From: Flavobacteriales bacterium
GTDB taxonomy: Bacteria; Bacteroidota; Bacteroidia; Flavobacteriales_D; Parvicellaceae
Assembly (NCBI GenBank): GCA_015488785.1
Contig: WFNC01000228.1
Span: forward strand, 1-13,485
Direction of reading: 5' to 3'
Length of the DNA stretch: 13,485 bases
In this document: positions 1-6,449 of the stretch, in pieces
Layout of the letters: every line of letters begins with the position of its first letter
Position numbering within the stretch: position 1 is the stretch's first letter
Program-made: the position numbers and the translations under genes
The notes under the pieces: generated by a model
Databases searched by the model: none
What the model saw: the letters and a program-made list of their open reading frames with translations, nothing else
What the model was told of the DNA's origin: nothing

Positions 1-25
1 GTACTAAGTGAAACGTTCTCATTTA

Positions 26-33
26 TATCTTTG
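26..33 (+). promoter_or_regulatory. Candidate -7 promoter box (TATCTTTG)
   Basis: The octamer TATCTTTG fits the Bacteroidota sigma-A -7 consensus TAnnTTTG exactly. No clear TTG -33 element can be seen, because the window begins only 25 bases upstream. Transcription would start near base 40 and run through the A-rich leader into the aldehyde dehydrogenase gene at 185, leaving an untranslated region of about 145 bases. Confidence 0.45.
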
Positions 34-59
34 AAAAGAAAATAAAAAAGAATAAATAA

Positions 60-149
60 AAAAATGAAGAGCCTGTCCGGCTTGAGGACATAGAGCAAGA
101 AGAGAAAATAAACAAAGACTTTTATCCTTTTTGGAAAACAAATGGATGA
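60..149 (+). other. Possible small or decayed ORF in the leader
   Basis: An ATG at 64 sits behind an A-rich tract typical of flavobacterial start sites, but its frame closes after nine codons at 93. The neighbouring frame (codons from 60, stop TGA at 147-149) is open and reads like protein (LEDIEQEEKINKDFYPFWK), but it has no start codon of its own. A single-base shift just after the ATG would join the two into a peptide of about 28 residues. It could be a frameshifted small gene, a leader peptide or chance. There is also a short TGTCC/GGACA inverted repeat at 74-90. Confidence 0.18.
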
Positions 150-184
150 TTATATTATTAAAAATTCACTTTTAGAGAAAAAAG

Positions 185-1654
185 ATGACAAAGAAAAAAG
201 AGATAGCAATAGATTTAAATTCCAATTGGGAATTTGAACCAGCTCCAGAAAGTACAGCACATATAAAACTAAAAAAGAAGTACGATTTATTTATAGGCGG
301 AAAGTTTGTAAAACCAAAATCGGGAAAATACTTTAAAACAATAAACCCAACAACCGAAGAAGTTTTGGCAGAAGTAGCCGAAGCAGGACAAGAAGATATT
401 GACTTAGCCGTAAAATCAGCTCGAAAAGCACACAAAGAATGGTCAAAATTATCGGGAAAAGAAAGAGGGAAATATATTTTTAGAATCGCAAGATTAATGC
501 AAGAACGAGCAAGAGAATTTGCTGTAATTGAAGCATTAGACGGAGGAAAACCAATTCGAGAAGCTAGAGATATAGATATTCCATTGGCATCCGCACATTT
601 TTTCTATTACGCAGGTTGGGCAGACAAATTAGAATATGCATTTCCAAACAGAAAGCCAAAATCGTTGGGAGTTGTAGCGCAAATTACACCTTGGAATTTT
701 CCAATGCTTATGGTCGCTTGGAAAATCGCACCAGCACTAGCTGCAGGAAATACAGTCGTATTAAAACCAGCAGAAACAACACCTTTAACCGCTTTAAAAT
801 TAGCCGAACTATTTAAAGATGCAGGTCTTCCAGACGGAGTCGTCAATATTGTAACAGGTTACGGAAAAACTGGAGCCATGATGGTAGAACATCCCGATGT
901 CAATAAAGTAGCCTTCACAGGATCTACAGGAGTTGGGAAAATAATCATGAAAGCCATCGCAGGAACCACCAAGAAATCGACAATGGAATTGGGAGGTAAA
1001 GCTGCCAATATCATATTCGAAGACGCACCAATCGATCAAGCAGTCGAAGGAATTGTAAATGGAATTTTCTTCAATCAAGGGCACGTATGTTGCGCAGGAT
1101 CTCGTCTATTTATACAAGAATCGGTTTACGATTTAGTGATGAGAAAACTTAAAGACAGAATGCAAAACCTTGTAGTAGGTGATCCATTAGATAAAAATAC
1201 CGATGTAGGAGCAATAAACTCCAAAAAACAATTGGACGTTATCGACAAATACATCAAGTCTGGAATAGCAGAAGGTTGCGAAATGTATCAGCCAGAAGGC
1301 GAATTACCTAAAAAAGGATACTGGTGCAAACCAACCCTATTTACCAACGTAGCACAATCAAACAAAATCGCTTCAGAAGAAATTTTTGGGCCCGTTTTAG
1401 CCATTCAAACCTTTAGAACCGTAGCCGAAGTCATCGCAAAAGCCAACAATACACCATACGGATTATCAGCAGGAATTTGGTCAGACAAAGGCTCAAAAGT
1501 GTTTAATATGACAAGCAAAATGAAAGCAGGAGTAGTCTGGGCAAACACCTACAACAAATTCGACCCCACATCACCATTCGGAGGATACAAAGAAAGTGGT
1601 CACGGAAGAGAAGGAGGAGTACAAGGACTAGAACCTTACTTAAAATTTGAATAA
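185..1654 (+). CDS. NAD(P)-dependent aldehyde dehydrogenase, ALDH16-type catalytic half
   Basis: This 489-residue cytosolic enzyme of the aldehyde dehydrogenase superfamily oxidises an aldehyde to a carboxylic acid with NAD(P)+. All core motifs are present: PWNFP at about 169-173, KPAE at 194-197, the nucleotide-binding GSTGVG at 246-251, the general base in MELGGK (E268), the nucleophile in GHVCCAGSR (C302), EIFGP at 399-403 and PFGGYKESG at 464-472. The length is normal, and the N-terminal extension ahead of LFIGGKF supports the ATG at 185. The physiological substrate cannot be read from the sequence. The next ALDH homologue on this strand (3504-4382) lacks the catalytic region. The pair matches the two-domain plan of ALDH16 proteins, so I infer that they act together. 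In Bacteroidota such genes often follow deoC, which is not in the window. A palindromic element follows the stop codon. Confidence 0.93.
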   Translation: MTKKKEIAIDLNSNWEFEPAPESTAHIKLKKKYDLFIGGKFVKPKSGKYFKTINPTTEEVLAEVAEAGQEDIDLAVKSARKAHKEWSKLSGKERGKYIFRIARLMQERAREFAVIEALDGGKPIREARDIDIPLASAHFFYYAGWADKLEYAFPNRKPKSLGVVAQITPWNFPMLMVAWKIAPALAAGNTVVLKPAETTPLTALKLAELFKDAGLPDGVVNIVTGYGKTGAMMVEHPDVNKVAFTGSTGVGKIIMKAIAGTTKKSTMELGGKAANIIFEDAPIDQAVEGIVNGIFFNQGHVCCAGSRLFIQESVYDLVMRKLKDRMQNLVVGDPLDKNTDVGAINSKKQLDVIDKYIKSGIAEGCEMYQPEGELPKKGYWCKPTLFTNVAQSNKIASEEIFGPVLAIQTFRTVAEVIAKANNTPYGLSAGIWSDKGSKVFNMTSKMKAGVVWANTYNKFDPTSPFGGYKESGHGREGGVQGLEPYLKFE

Positions 1655-1656
1655 TT

Positions 1657-1738
1657 AGGGCGTGCCCCAAGGGTCGGGTCGTCCGCTATATCTTTTTTGT
1701 GAAAAACAAAAAAGGATGCCGCTACCACCCCTCACGCA
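1657..1738 (+). repeat. Dispersed intergenic palindromic element, possible terminator
   Basis: The outer arms GCGTG (1660-1664) and CACGC (1733-1737) enclose a strong inner hairpin. ATCTTTTTTGT (1690-1700) pairs with ACAAAAAAGGAT (1706-1717), with one bulge and a 5-base loop. It starts three bases after the ALDH stop codon and is far richer in G+C at its edges (GGGTCGGGTCGTCCGC) than its surroundings. From memory, units of the form GGGCGT...CGCTATATCTTTT...AAAAGGATGCCGC...CACGCC recur between genes in many Flavobacteriaceae. I take it to be a member of that family. It may end transcription of the ALDH gene. Confidence 0.7.
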
Positions 1739-1795
1739 AAACAATTAAAAATTAGAGAATTAAGAATGAATAATTATTTGAAAATACTTTAATTT

Positions 1796-1842
1796 ATATT
1801 TAAAACAAAACCACTAAACATCCGGAAGCGGTTTGTTAATTC
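1796..1842 (+). repeat. Direct repeat copy A (upstream of DUF4139 gene)
   Basis: The 20 bases at 1796-1815 are identical to 3416-3435 and end in AAAACCACT. Both copies later continue with GAAGCGGT (1824-1831 here) and a diverged tail ending in TC. AAACCACT and AGCGGTTT can pair imperfectly, so the unit is also a small hairpin. The two copies flank the gene at 1851-3410. Confidence 0.7.
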
Positions 1843-1850
1843 TAAAAGTT

Positions 1851-3410
1851 ATGAAACCTATTTTTATAAATAGAATAATATTAATGTTTGTATTTTTGTT
1901 TAGTCTAAGTCAAATGACTTTTGCTGATACAATAGTTTTACAGTCAAATATCAATGAAGTAACCGTTTATTCTTTAGGGGCTGGGATTACGCATCAATTA
2001 AAGATTGATTTGCCTGCTGGACAAAACACTATTAAATTACTAGGAGTGTCGCTGTTTTCGTTAGCTAATTCATTGCAAATAAAAGACAAAGAGCTAACTG
2101 TAATAAACGCAACCTTAGTTAAAAAGTTAACAGAAGAAGAAAAGCTAAAGCTTTTAGACGAAAAGAGTTCTTATGCTAAGCAATTAGAAGCTTTAGAGAA
2201 TGTGTTTAGCAATGGTAATAGTAATTTTTCGGTAACAGATATTAAAGATTTAATTGCTTATTATGACACCAAAATAATTGAATTAAAAGCAAAGATTAGA
2301 AAAACAAATTTAAAGCTTTTGAAAGATAGAAATAATGGAGCAGAAGTTTACATGGAGATTTTAGTTTCGTCGGCTACTCATATTAATAAAGAAATAGAGC
2401 TTTCTTATGTTAACGGTTCTGCAGCTTGGGTTCCGGAGTATGAAGTATTTGCATCTGATATAAATACAGATTTAGAGCTAAAGTATATCGCTAAAATTAT
2501 TAATAGTACAGGAGTTGATTGGAGTAATGTGCGTCTAAGTCTATCAATGAATTCTCCTTTTGATAAAACAGGAGAAATACCAACTATTACACCAGATTAT
2601 ATTAAAAATAGGTCAACTAGAAATTCTTATGGAAGAGGAGAAGAAGAAAGTCAGCAAAGCGTGAATATTGAAATAAAAGCAGGTGAGAAAGAATTAGAAC
2701 AATTAAAAATAGAGGGGATTGAGTACGAAGAATATAACGCCCCTTCAAATACAAAAATATTAGTTATTAAAGGATTGAAATCGATTCCTGCAAATGGAGG
2801 CATTTATAAATATGATGTTTTTCAAAAGGTCTTTCCTACTAGCTTTGTTTGGTATGCTTTTCCTAGAGTTGAAGAATCGTCGTATTTAATTAGTCAAATT
2901 ACAAATTGGAAAAATCTATCTATAGCGGACGGTAAAGTAACCGTGTATTTTAAAGGTGTAAATATTGGAGATTCGTATATTCACATTGAAGGGTTTCCTG
3001 ATACCTTAGATATTCCTATTGGACAAAACAATGAAGTTGTTGTAGTTAGAGAAATTATTGGAGATAAAGTTTATGTAAAAGAAAGTAATAATAAAATAAA
3101 AGAAACTGTAGCTTATTCTTATTCGATAAAAAGCAATAGAGATGATAATGTAAAGGTTAAAATATTTGACCAAATACCAGTTTCACAAACTAATGGAGCA
3201 AAAGTCGATCTTTTAGATGGGTCAAACGCTTATGTTGACAAAGCTACTGGAATAGTAATTTGGAGTTATACCTTAGAAGGGAAAAAAGACGAGAAAAATA
3301 GTCAGTTAATTTACAACTTAGAATATGATAAGTGGTTGAAACGTACCTCTTTTTCATCGTCAATAAGAAGGAGAAAGAAAACAGTTAGAAAATATAGAGC
3401 AAAATTATAA
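1851..3410 (+). CDS. Exported DUF4140/DUF4139 (MuiA-like) domain protein
   Basis: This 519-residue protein has a signal peptide (MKPIFINRI, a hydrophobic stretch, then MTFADT). That favours the ATG at 1851 over an in-frame TTG six codons upstream. Residues about 35-120 match DUF4140 (VTVYSLGAGITHQ, LPAGQNTIKLLG). Charged helical segments around 90-160 could form a coiled coil. Residues about 180-500 match DUF4139, shown by ELSYVNGSAAWVPEYEV, NPF-like SPF, WYAFPRVEESSYLISQITNW and DQIPVS. The family, sometimes called mucoidy inhibitor MuiA-like, is common in Bacteroidota and has no settled function. An envelope location is inferred. The C-terminus ends in an unusual basic tail (RRRKKTVRKYRAKL) past the usual domain end. 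The gene lies between two ALDH homologues, is bracketed by direct repeats, and prefers AAT/GAT/GTT codons unlike the flanking genes. Confidence 0.85.
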   Translation: MKPIFINRIILMFVFLFSLSQMTFADTIVLQSNINEVTVYSLGAGITHQLKIDLPAGQNTIKLLGVSLFSLANSLQIKDKELTVINATLVKKLTEEEKLKLLDEKSSYAKQLEALENVFSNGNSNFSVTDIKDLIAYYDTKIIELKAKIRKTNLKLLKDRNNGAEVYMEILVSSATHINKEIELSYVNGSAAWVPEYEVFASDINTDLELKYIAKIINSTGVDWSNVRLSLSMNSPFDKTGEIPTITPDYIKNRSTRNSYGRGEEESQQSVNIEIKAGEKELEQLKIEGIEYEEYNAPSNTKILVIKGLKSIPANGGIYKYDVFQKVFPTSFVWYAFPRVEESSYLISQITNWKNLSIADGKVTVYFKGVNIGDSYIHIEGFPDTLDIPIGQNNEVVVVREIIGDKVYVKESNNKIKETVAYSYSIKSNRDDNVKVKIFDQIPVSQTNGAKVDLLDGSNAYVDKATGIVIWSYTLEGKKDEKNSQLIYNLEYDKWLKRTSFSSSIRRRKKTVRKYRAKL

Positions 3411-3415
3411 AGTAA

Positions 3416-3496
3416 ATATTTAAAACAAAACCACTTGAGTCTTAAAGAGAGTAAAGCGAACGCTCTATTATCTTAAAGCGAAGCGGTCTATAAGTC
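3416..3496 (+). repeat. Direct repeat copy B with internal inverted repeats
   Basis: The first 20 bases (3416-3435) equal 1796-1815. The GAAGCGGT segment reappears at 3479-3486, followed by a tail similar to copy A. Compared with copy A, about 33 extra bases are present, containing the direct pair AAAGCGAACGCT and AAAGCGAAGCGG and the small hairpin AGCGAACGCT. It fills almost the whole gap between the DUF4139 gene and the second ALDH gene. Confidence 0.65.
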
Positions 3497-3503
3497 AAAA
3501 AAA

Positions 3504-4382
3504 ATGAGAATAGAAGTTTTGAAAACATATAAAATATACATTGGAGGAAAATTTCCAAGAACAGAATCAGGAAGATATTATCAACCAGAAGCGAATGGTA
3601 AAACATTAGGAAATATCTGTCAATCCTCACGTAAAGATTTTAGAAACGCAGTCGTTGCAGCTCGAAAAGCTCAAGGAGCTTGGAGTGCCCGTTCGGCATA
3701 CAACAAAAGTCAAATTTTGTACCGTATCGCAGAAGTTTTGGAAGGGCGTAAAGCACAATTTGTAGAAGAATTAGTCTTGCAAGGAAGCACCAAAGCACAA
3801 GCAACTAAAGAAGTAGAAGTTTCCATAGATCGATTAATCTATTATGCAGGCTGGTGCGATAAGTTTATACAAATTTATAGCTCCGTTAATCCTGTCGCAT
3901 CGAGTCATTTCAATTTCTCGGTACCAGAACCAACAGGAGTTGTAGCAGTAATGGCTCCCGAAGAAACAGGCTTAATTGGTTTGGTTTCTCAAATAGCACC
4001 AATCATAGCAGGAGGAAATTCTTGTATTGTTTTAGCTTCAGAAAGTAAGCCACTGTGCGCAGTAACTTTTTCAGAAGTTTTAGCAACATCAGACGTTCCA
4101 GGAGGAGTCATCAATATTCTAACAGGAAATAGAGCAGAGTTACTAGAGCATTTTTCGACACATAAAGACGTTAACGCAATCTTATATTGCGGAAAAGACC
4201 AACAAGATCTAAAGTCAATACAAGAATATGCTGTTACAAACCTAAAAAGAGTAATTAGCAAGAACGTAAAAGATTGGACACTCGACGAAAACGAATCCCC
4301 TTATACAATCTTAGATTTTCAAGAAACAAAAACAACTTGGCATCCAATAGAACACATCGCAGGAACAGGAAGTGGTTATTAG
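3504..4382 (+). CDS. Truncated aldehyde dehydrogenase homologue, ALDH16 C-terminal-domain-like, non-catalytic
   Basis: This 292-residue protein covers only the N-terminal, nucleotide-binding part of an ALDH fold. IYIGGKF near 11-17, the ARKAQGAWS region near 53-61, YYAGWCDKF at 113-121 and PTGVVAVMAPEE at 143-154 align with the full ALDH at 185-1654. VPGGVINILTG near 198-208 aligns as well. The WNFP motif has become APEE, KPAE is LASESKP, and neither the ELGGK glutamate nor the catalytic cysteine region exists. The gene therefore cannot encode an active dehydrogenase. ALDH16 proteins carry a second, catalytically dead ALDH domain after the active one. The summed length of the two genes here (781 residues) suits that family, so a structural partner of the upstream enzyme is the best guess. 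No frameshift is visible, so it is probably a real gene rather than a remnant. The ATG at 3504 follows an A-rich tract. Confidence 0.85.
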   Translation: MRIEVLKTYKIYIGGKFPRTESGRYYQPEANGKTLGNICQSSRKDFRNAVVAARKAQGAWSARSAYNKSQILYRIAEVLEGRKAQFVEELVLQGSTKAQATKEVEVSIDRLIYYAGWCDKFIQIYSSVNPVASSHFNFSVPEPTGVVAVMAPEETGLIGLVSQIAPIIAGGNSCIVLASESKPLCAVTFSEVLATSDVPGGVINILTGNRAELLEHFSTHKDVNAILYCGKDQQDLKSIQEYAVTNLKRVISKNVKDWTLDENESPYTILDFQETKTTWHPIEHIAGTGSGY

Positions 4383-4429
4383 AAAAAAATATTGTAACTT
4401 ACATTTTTATTAACCTAATTAACTAGACT

Positions 4430-5194
4430 ATGCAAAGTTTACTTTTACTTTTTTTAGCTTTAATTGTTATAAATATTTCATCTCAGGAAACATGTAATAT
4501 TCAGGATGATTATGTTAACATATTTAAAATTGAGAAAAAAACAAATGGACAAAAAGAATATTTGTTAAAAACGATTAATGAATTAGATAGTACTTCGTGT
4601 TTTTTCAAAATTATTAATAATAATGAGCATTATGTTAGCTATTTAATGAATAGTTTTACTTCTAATATTAAAAGAGAAGAATTGTTAGAATTGTCAGATC
4701 CAATAGAATTGCAATCACATTATGTTAGATTACTTAAAAATGACTCAATTTTTAATGAAGTTATGAATACTTTCGTTTATCAGAATGGAGGTGTTTTGGA
4801 TACTGTTTCTCTAGATGAACTATTAAATATTGCAGTAAAGTTTTTTTCAATTATTAGAATTACAGAAAAGGGACAATACGTAGCGAAAGTGTGTTCAGGT
4901 ATAAATGGTTTAAAAAAAACAGAAAGTAAAAGAAGTCCTCAGGTTGAAGCTTTTTGTTTTTCTACTATTTGGATGAATTATGAAGTAGGTGAGTCAGGTA
5001 TGTATGCAGAATTAGTTAAAGGGATAAAGCAATTGTATAAAATTAACCTTGGTATTGATGAATCAGAAAAACTTTTGAGAGCTCAAGGAGCGATGTATAT
5101 GTTTATGAAAAATGATAAAGTATTAACGAACTTAATGATTGAAGAGTTTCAGCGTAAAAAGGAGTTTTTACCTTTTGTTTTGGAGATAGAATAA
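4430..5194 (+). CDS. Exported protein of unknown function
   Basis: I do not recognise this 254-residue protein. A short hydrophobic leader (MQSLLLLFLALIVINISS followed by QETCN) looks like a Sec signal peptide cleaved near residue 18. There is no lipobox cysteine at the cleavage site, although cysteines occur shortly after it and near 57, so disulphides are possible in the periplasm. The rest is predicted by eye to be mostly helical (LLELSDPIELQSHYVRLL, SLDELLNIAVKFF, ESEKLLRAQGAMYMF) with no known catalytic motif. The codons are AT-ending, and the gene is probably lineage-restricted. It ends 18 bases before the HAD phosphatase gene and may be co-transcribed with it. The start was chosen for the signal peptide. 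Confidence 0.75.
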   Translation: MQSLLLLFLALIVINISSQETCNIQDDYVNIFKIEKKTNGQKEYLLKTINELDSTSCFFKIINNNEHYVSYLMNSFTSNIKREELLELSDPIELQSHYVRLLKNDSIFNEVMNTFVYQNGGVLDTVSLDELLNIAVKFFSIIRITEKGQYVAKVCSGINGLKKTESKRSPQVEAFCFSTIWMNYEVGESGMYAELVKGIKQLYKINLGIDESEKLLRAQGAMYMFMKNDKVLTNLMIEEFQRKKEFLPFVLEIE

Positions 5195-5212
5195 AAGAAT
5201 ATAAATTTAAAA

Positions 5213-5644
5213 ATGAAAGACAAAGAATTAAAAAAAATAGTTGATAAAGACGGAAATACATTAAGTCCAGTATTGGGAAGTGATGTAAAAAACTATTTAA
5301 TAGACATTGACGGAACAATTACAGACGATGTTCCCAACGAACAGCCAGAAAGAATGGCAACTTGCAAGCCATATCCAGATGCTTTGGAAATCTTAAACAA
5401 ATGGTACGACGAAGGTCATATTATAACTTTTTTTACTTCAAGAACAGAAGCGCATAGAGCTGTAACCGAAAAATGGTTGGCGAAACACGGTTTCAAACAT
5501 CACGGAATTTTATTTGGAAAACCAAGAGGAGGAAACTACCATTGGATAGATAACCACTTGGTAAAAGCAACACAGTTCAAAGGACAATTCACAGATTTAA
5601 TTCCCGTTAATAAAACCATACAAGTATTTAAAGACGAAGAGTAA
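5213..5644 (+). CDS. Small HAD-superfamily phosphatase-like hydrolase
   Basis: This 143-residue cytosolic protein has the HAD hallmarks: motif I LIDIDGTITD (nucleophile D31, acid D33), motif II FFTSRT (T75/S76), a motif III-like lysine in GKPRGG (K103) and a motif IV-like acid in HWIDNHLV (D113). There is almost no cap domain between motifs I and II, only CKPYPDALEILNKWYDEG. This resembles small capless HAD phosphatases acting on large or sugar-phosphate substrates. Homologues of this size are frequent in Bacteroidota, but their substrate is not known to me. Automated names such as phosphoheptose isomerase for such proteins would not be supported by the motifs. The ATG at 5213 follows AAATTTAAAA. 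The gene ends just before a long palindrome that probably stops transcription. Confidence 0.85.
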   Translation: MKDKELKKIVDKDGNTLSPVLGSDVKNYLIDIDGTITDDVPNEQPERMATCKPYPDALEILNKWYDEGHIITFFTSRTEAHRAVTEKWLAKHGFKHHGILFGKPRGGNYHWIDNHLVKATQFKGQFTDLIPVNKTIQVFKDEE

Positions 5645-5661
5645 CTTTGATTAAAAATACA

Positions 5662-5708
5662 GCCACGAATGCACGAATGATTCACGTATTCATTCGTGCA
5701 TTCGTGGC
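5662..5708. terminator. Perfect 19-bp palindrome, bidirectional terminator between convergent genes
   Basis: GCCACGAATGCACGAATGA (5662-5680) is the exact reverse complement of 5690-5708, separated by a 9-base loop (TTCACGTAT). T-rich DNA follows on the right (ATTTTATATTCTTTTTAT) and A-rich DNA lies on the left (TTAAAAATA), so it can work in both directions. It lies between the stops of the HAD gene (plus) and the PAP2-like gene (minus). Each arm is itself a tandem of CACGAATG. Sequences of this CACGAAT/ATTCGTG kind are, as I recall, abundant between genes in flavobacteria. Confidence 0.85.
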
Positions 5709-5729
5709 AATTTTATATTCTTTTTATAT

Positions 5730-6344
5730 CTAAAACAAGAAAATAGAAGGAGAAATAAGCCCCAATAGGCTACCTAAAATCACTTGTAAAGGAGTGTGTC
5801 TTTTTAAAATTAAGCGACTAATTCCTACAAGTACAGCAATTAAAACACAGAAGAACCCTACAAAAGGAAAAGAATTTTCGGTAATTAAAGTCATTGCTAC
5901 CAACGAACCAACTACACCAAAAACGCCAAATCCGTGAATACTTATTTTCCAAAACATTGTTACAATATTAGCAATTAGAACACCAAAAATAGAACCTAAA
6001 TAAATTAACAAAAAGTCATGAGATAAGCCTTTTAAATCTGTCATTAAAAAATAAAGCACAATAAAAAGGCTTAACGAAATAAACGTTGGGAAAATACGCT
6101 CTTTACGAACCGTTAAATGAATGTCTGTAATCCATTTTAGTTTCAAAAACAAAATAAACATTCCCAAAGGAAGTAATATTGTAAAGATGAAACTTAAAAA
6201 AACAATTTCCTTTTTTACTTCAGTATCTAAAGATGAGTTTAGTTCACTAGGCAAATAAACCATAAACAATATTGCAACAAAAGGCATAAACAAAGGTTGA
6301 AAAACAACCGAAAGGAAAGTTGATATTTTAGTAATTAAATTCAT
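5730..6344 (-). CDS. PAP2-like integral membrane protein
   Basis: This 204-residue inner-membrane protein has about six hydrophobic segments. Three degenerate PAP2 phosphatase signatures appear in order: RKERIFP (80-86) for the KxxxxxxRP motif, KISIHGFG (133-140) for PSGH, and SRLILKRHTPLQV (176-188) for SRxxxxxHxxxD. The histidines H137 and H183 are kept. The usual proline-serine-glycine before the first histidine is replaced by Ile-Ser-Ile, and the final aspartate is replaced by glutamine. Members of this type in Bacteroidota are annotated as PAP2 or phosphatidic-acid-phosphatase-like, with lipid or undecaprenyl diphosphate substrates suggested for the family. Activity here is uncertain. 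It is convergent with the HAD gene across a palindromic terminator and divergent from the lipoprotein gene at 6450. Confidence 0.75.
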   Translation of the reverse strand: MNLITKISTFLSVVFQPLFMPFVAILFMVYLPSELNSSLDTEVKKEIVFLSFIFTILLPLGMFILFLKLKWITDIHLTVRKERIFPTFISLSLFIVLYFLMTDLKGLSHDFLLIYLGSIFGVLIANIVTMFWKISIHGFGVFGVVGSLVAMTLITENSFPFVGFFCVLIAVLVGISRLILKRHTPLQVILGSLLGLISPSIFLF

Positions 6345-6449
6345 AAATTCAAATCTAAGAAGATAAATATGAATTTGTGTTAAGTTAGCCTTAAGAAAAT
6401 GGTAAAAATGTGTACCTTTCTTTAGTGTTTGAATTATATTTTTAAAAAA

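Noticed and set aside
142..234. ATG at 142 opening a short frame that overlaps the ALDH start
   Set aside because: The frame runs into the ALDH coding region out of phase and its composition is simple Lys/Asp-rich. It is probably chance.
809..1084. Minus-strand open frame of 91 codons within the ALDH gene
   Set aside because: It is fully antisense to a gene with strong family motifs and has no family resemblance of its own, as have the other antisense frames in ALDH, glyS and gpmI.
1833..1850. In-frame TTG start six codons before the ATG of the DUF4139 gene
   Set aside because: The ATG at 1851 begins a good signal peptide. The TTG extension lies within the repeat copy and adds nothing recognisable.
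1796..3496. Transposon or integron cassette carrying the DUF4139 gene
   Set aside because: There is no transposase, integrase, terminal inverted repeat pair or attC-like site. Only direct repeats are seen, so a named mobile element is not supported.
3504..4382. Second ALDH gene as a recent pseudogene
   Set aside because: The frame is clean over 292 codons, the length suits the ALDH16 second domain, and no catalytic-domain remnant follows in any frame before the next gene at 4430.
6350..6357. Minus-strand TAGATTTG as a promoter for the PAP2-like gene
   Set aside because: It fits TAnnTTTG but lies only six bases from the start codon, which would put the transcription start at or inside the ATG. 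No TTG -33 box is seen.
6429..6449. In-frame TTG start seven codons before the lipoprotein ATG
   Set aside because: The lipobox spacing (Cys at 16) fits the ATG at 6450, which also has an A-rich upstream context.
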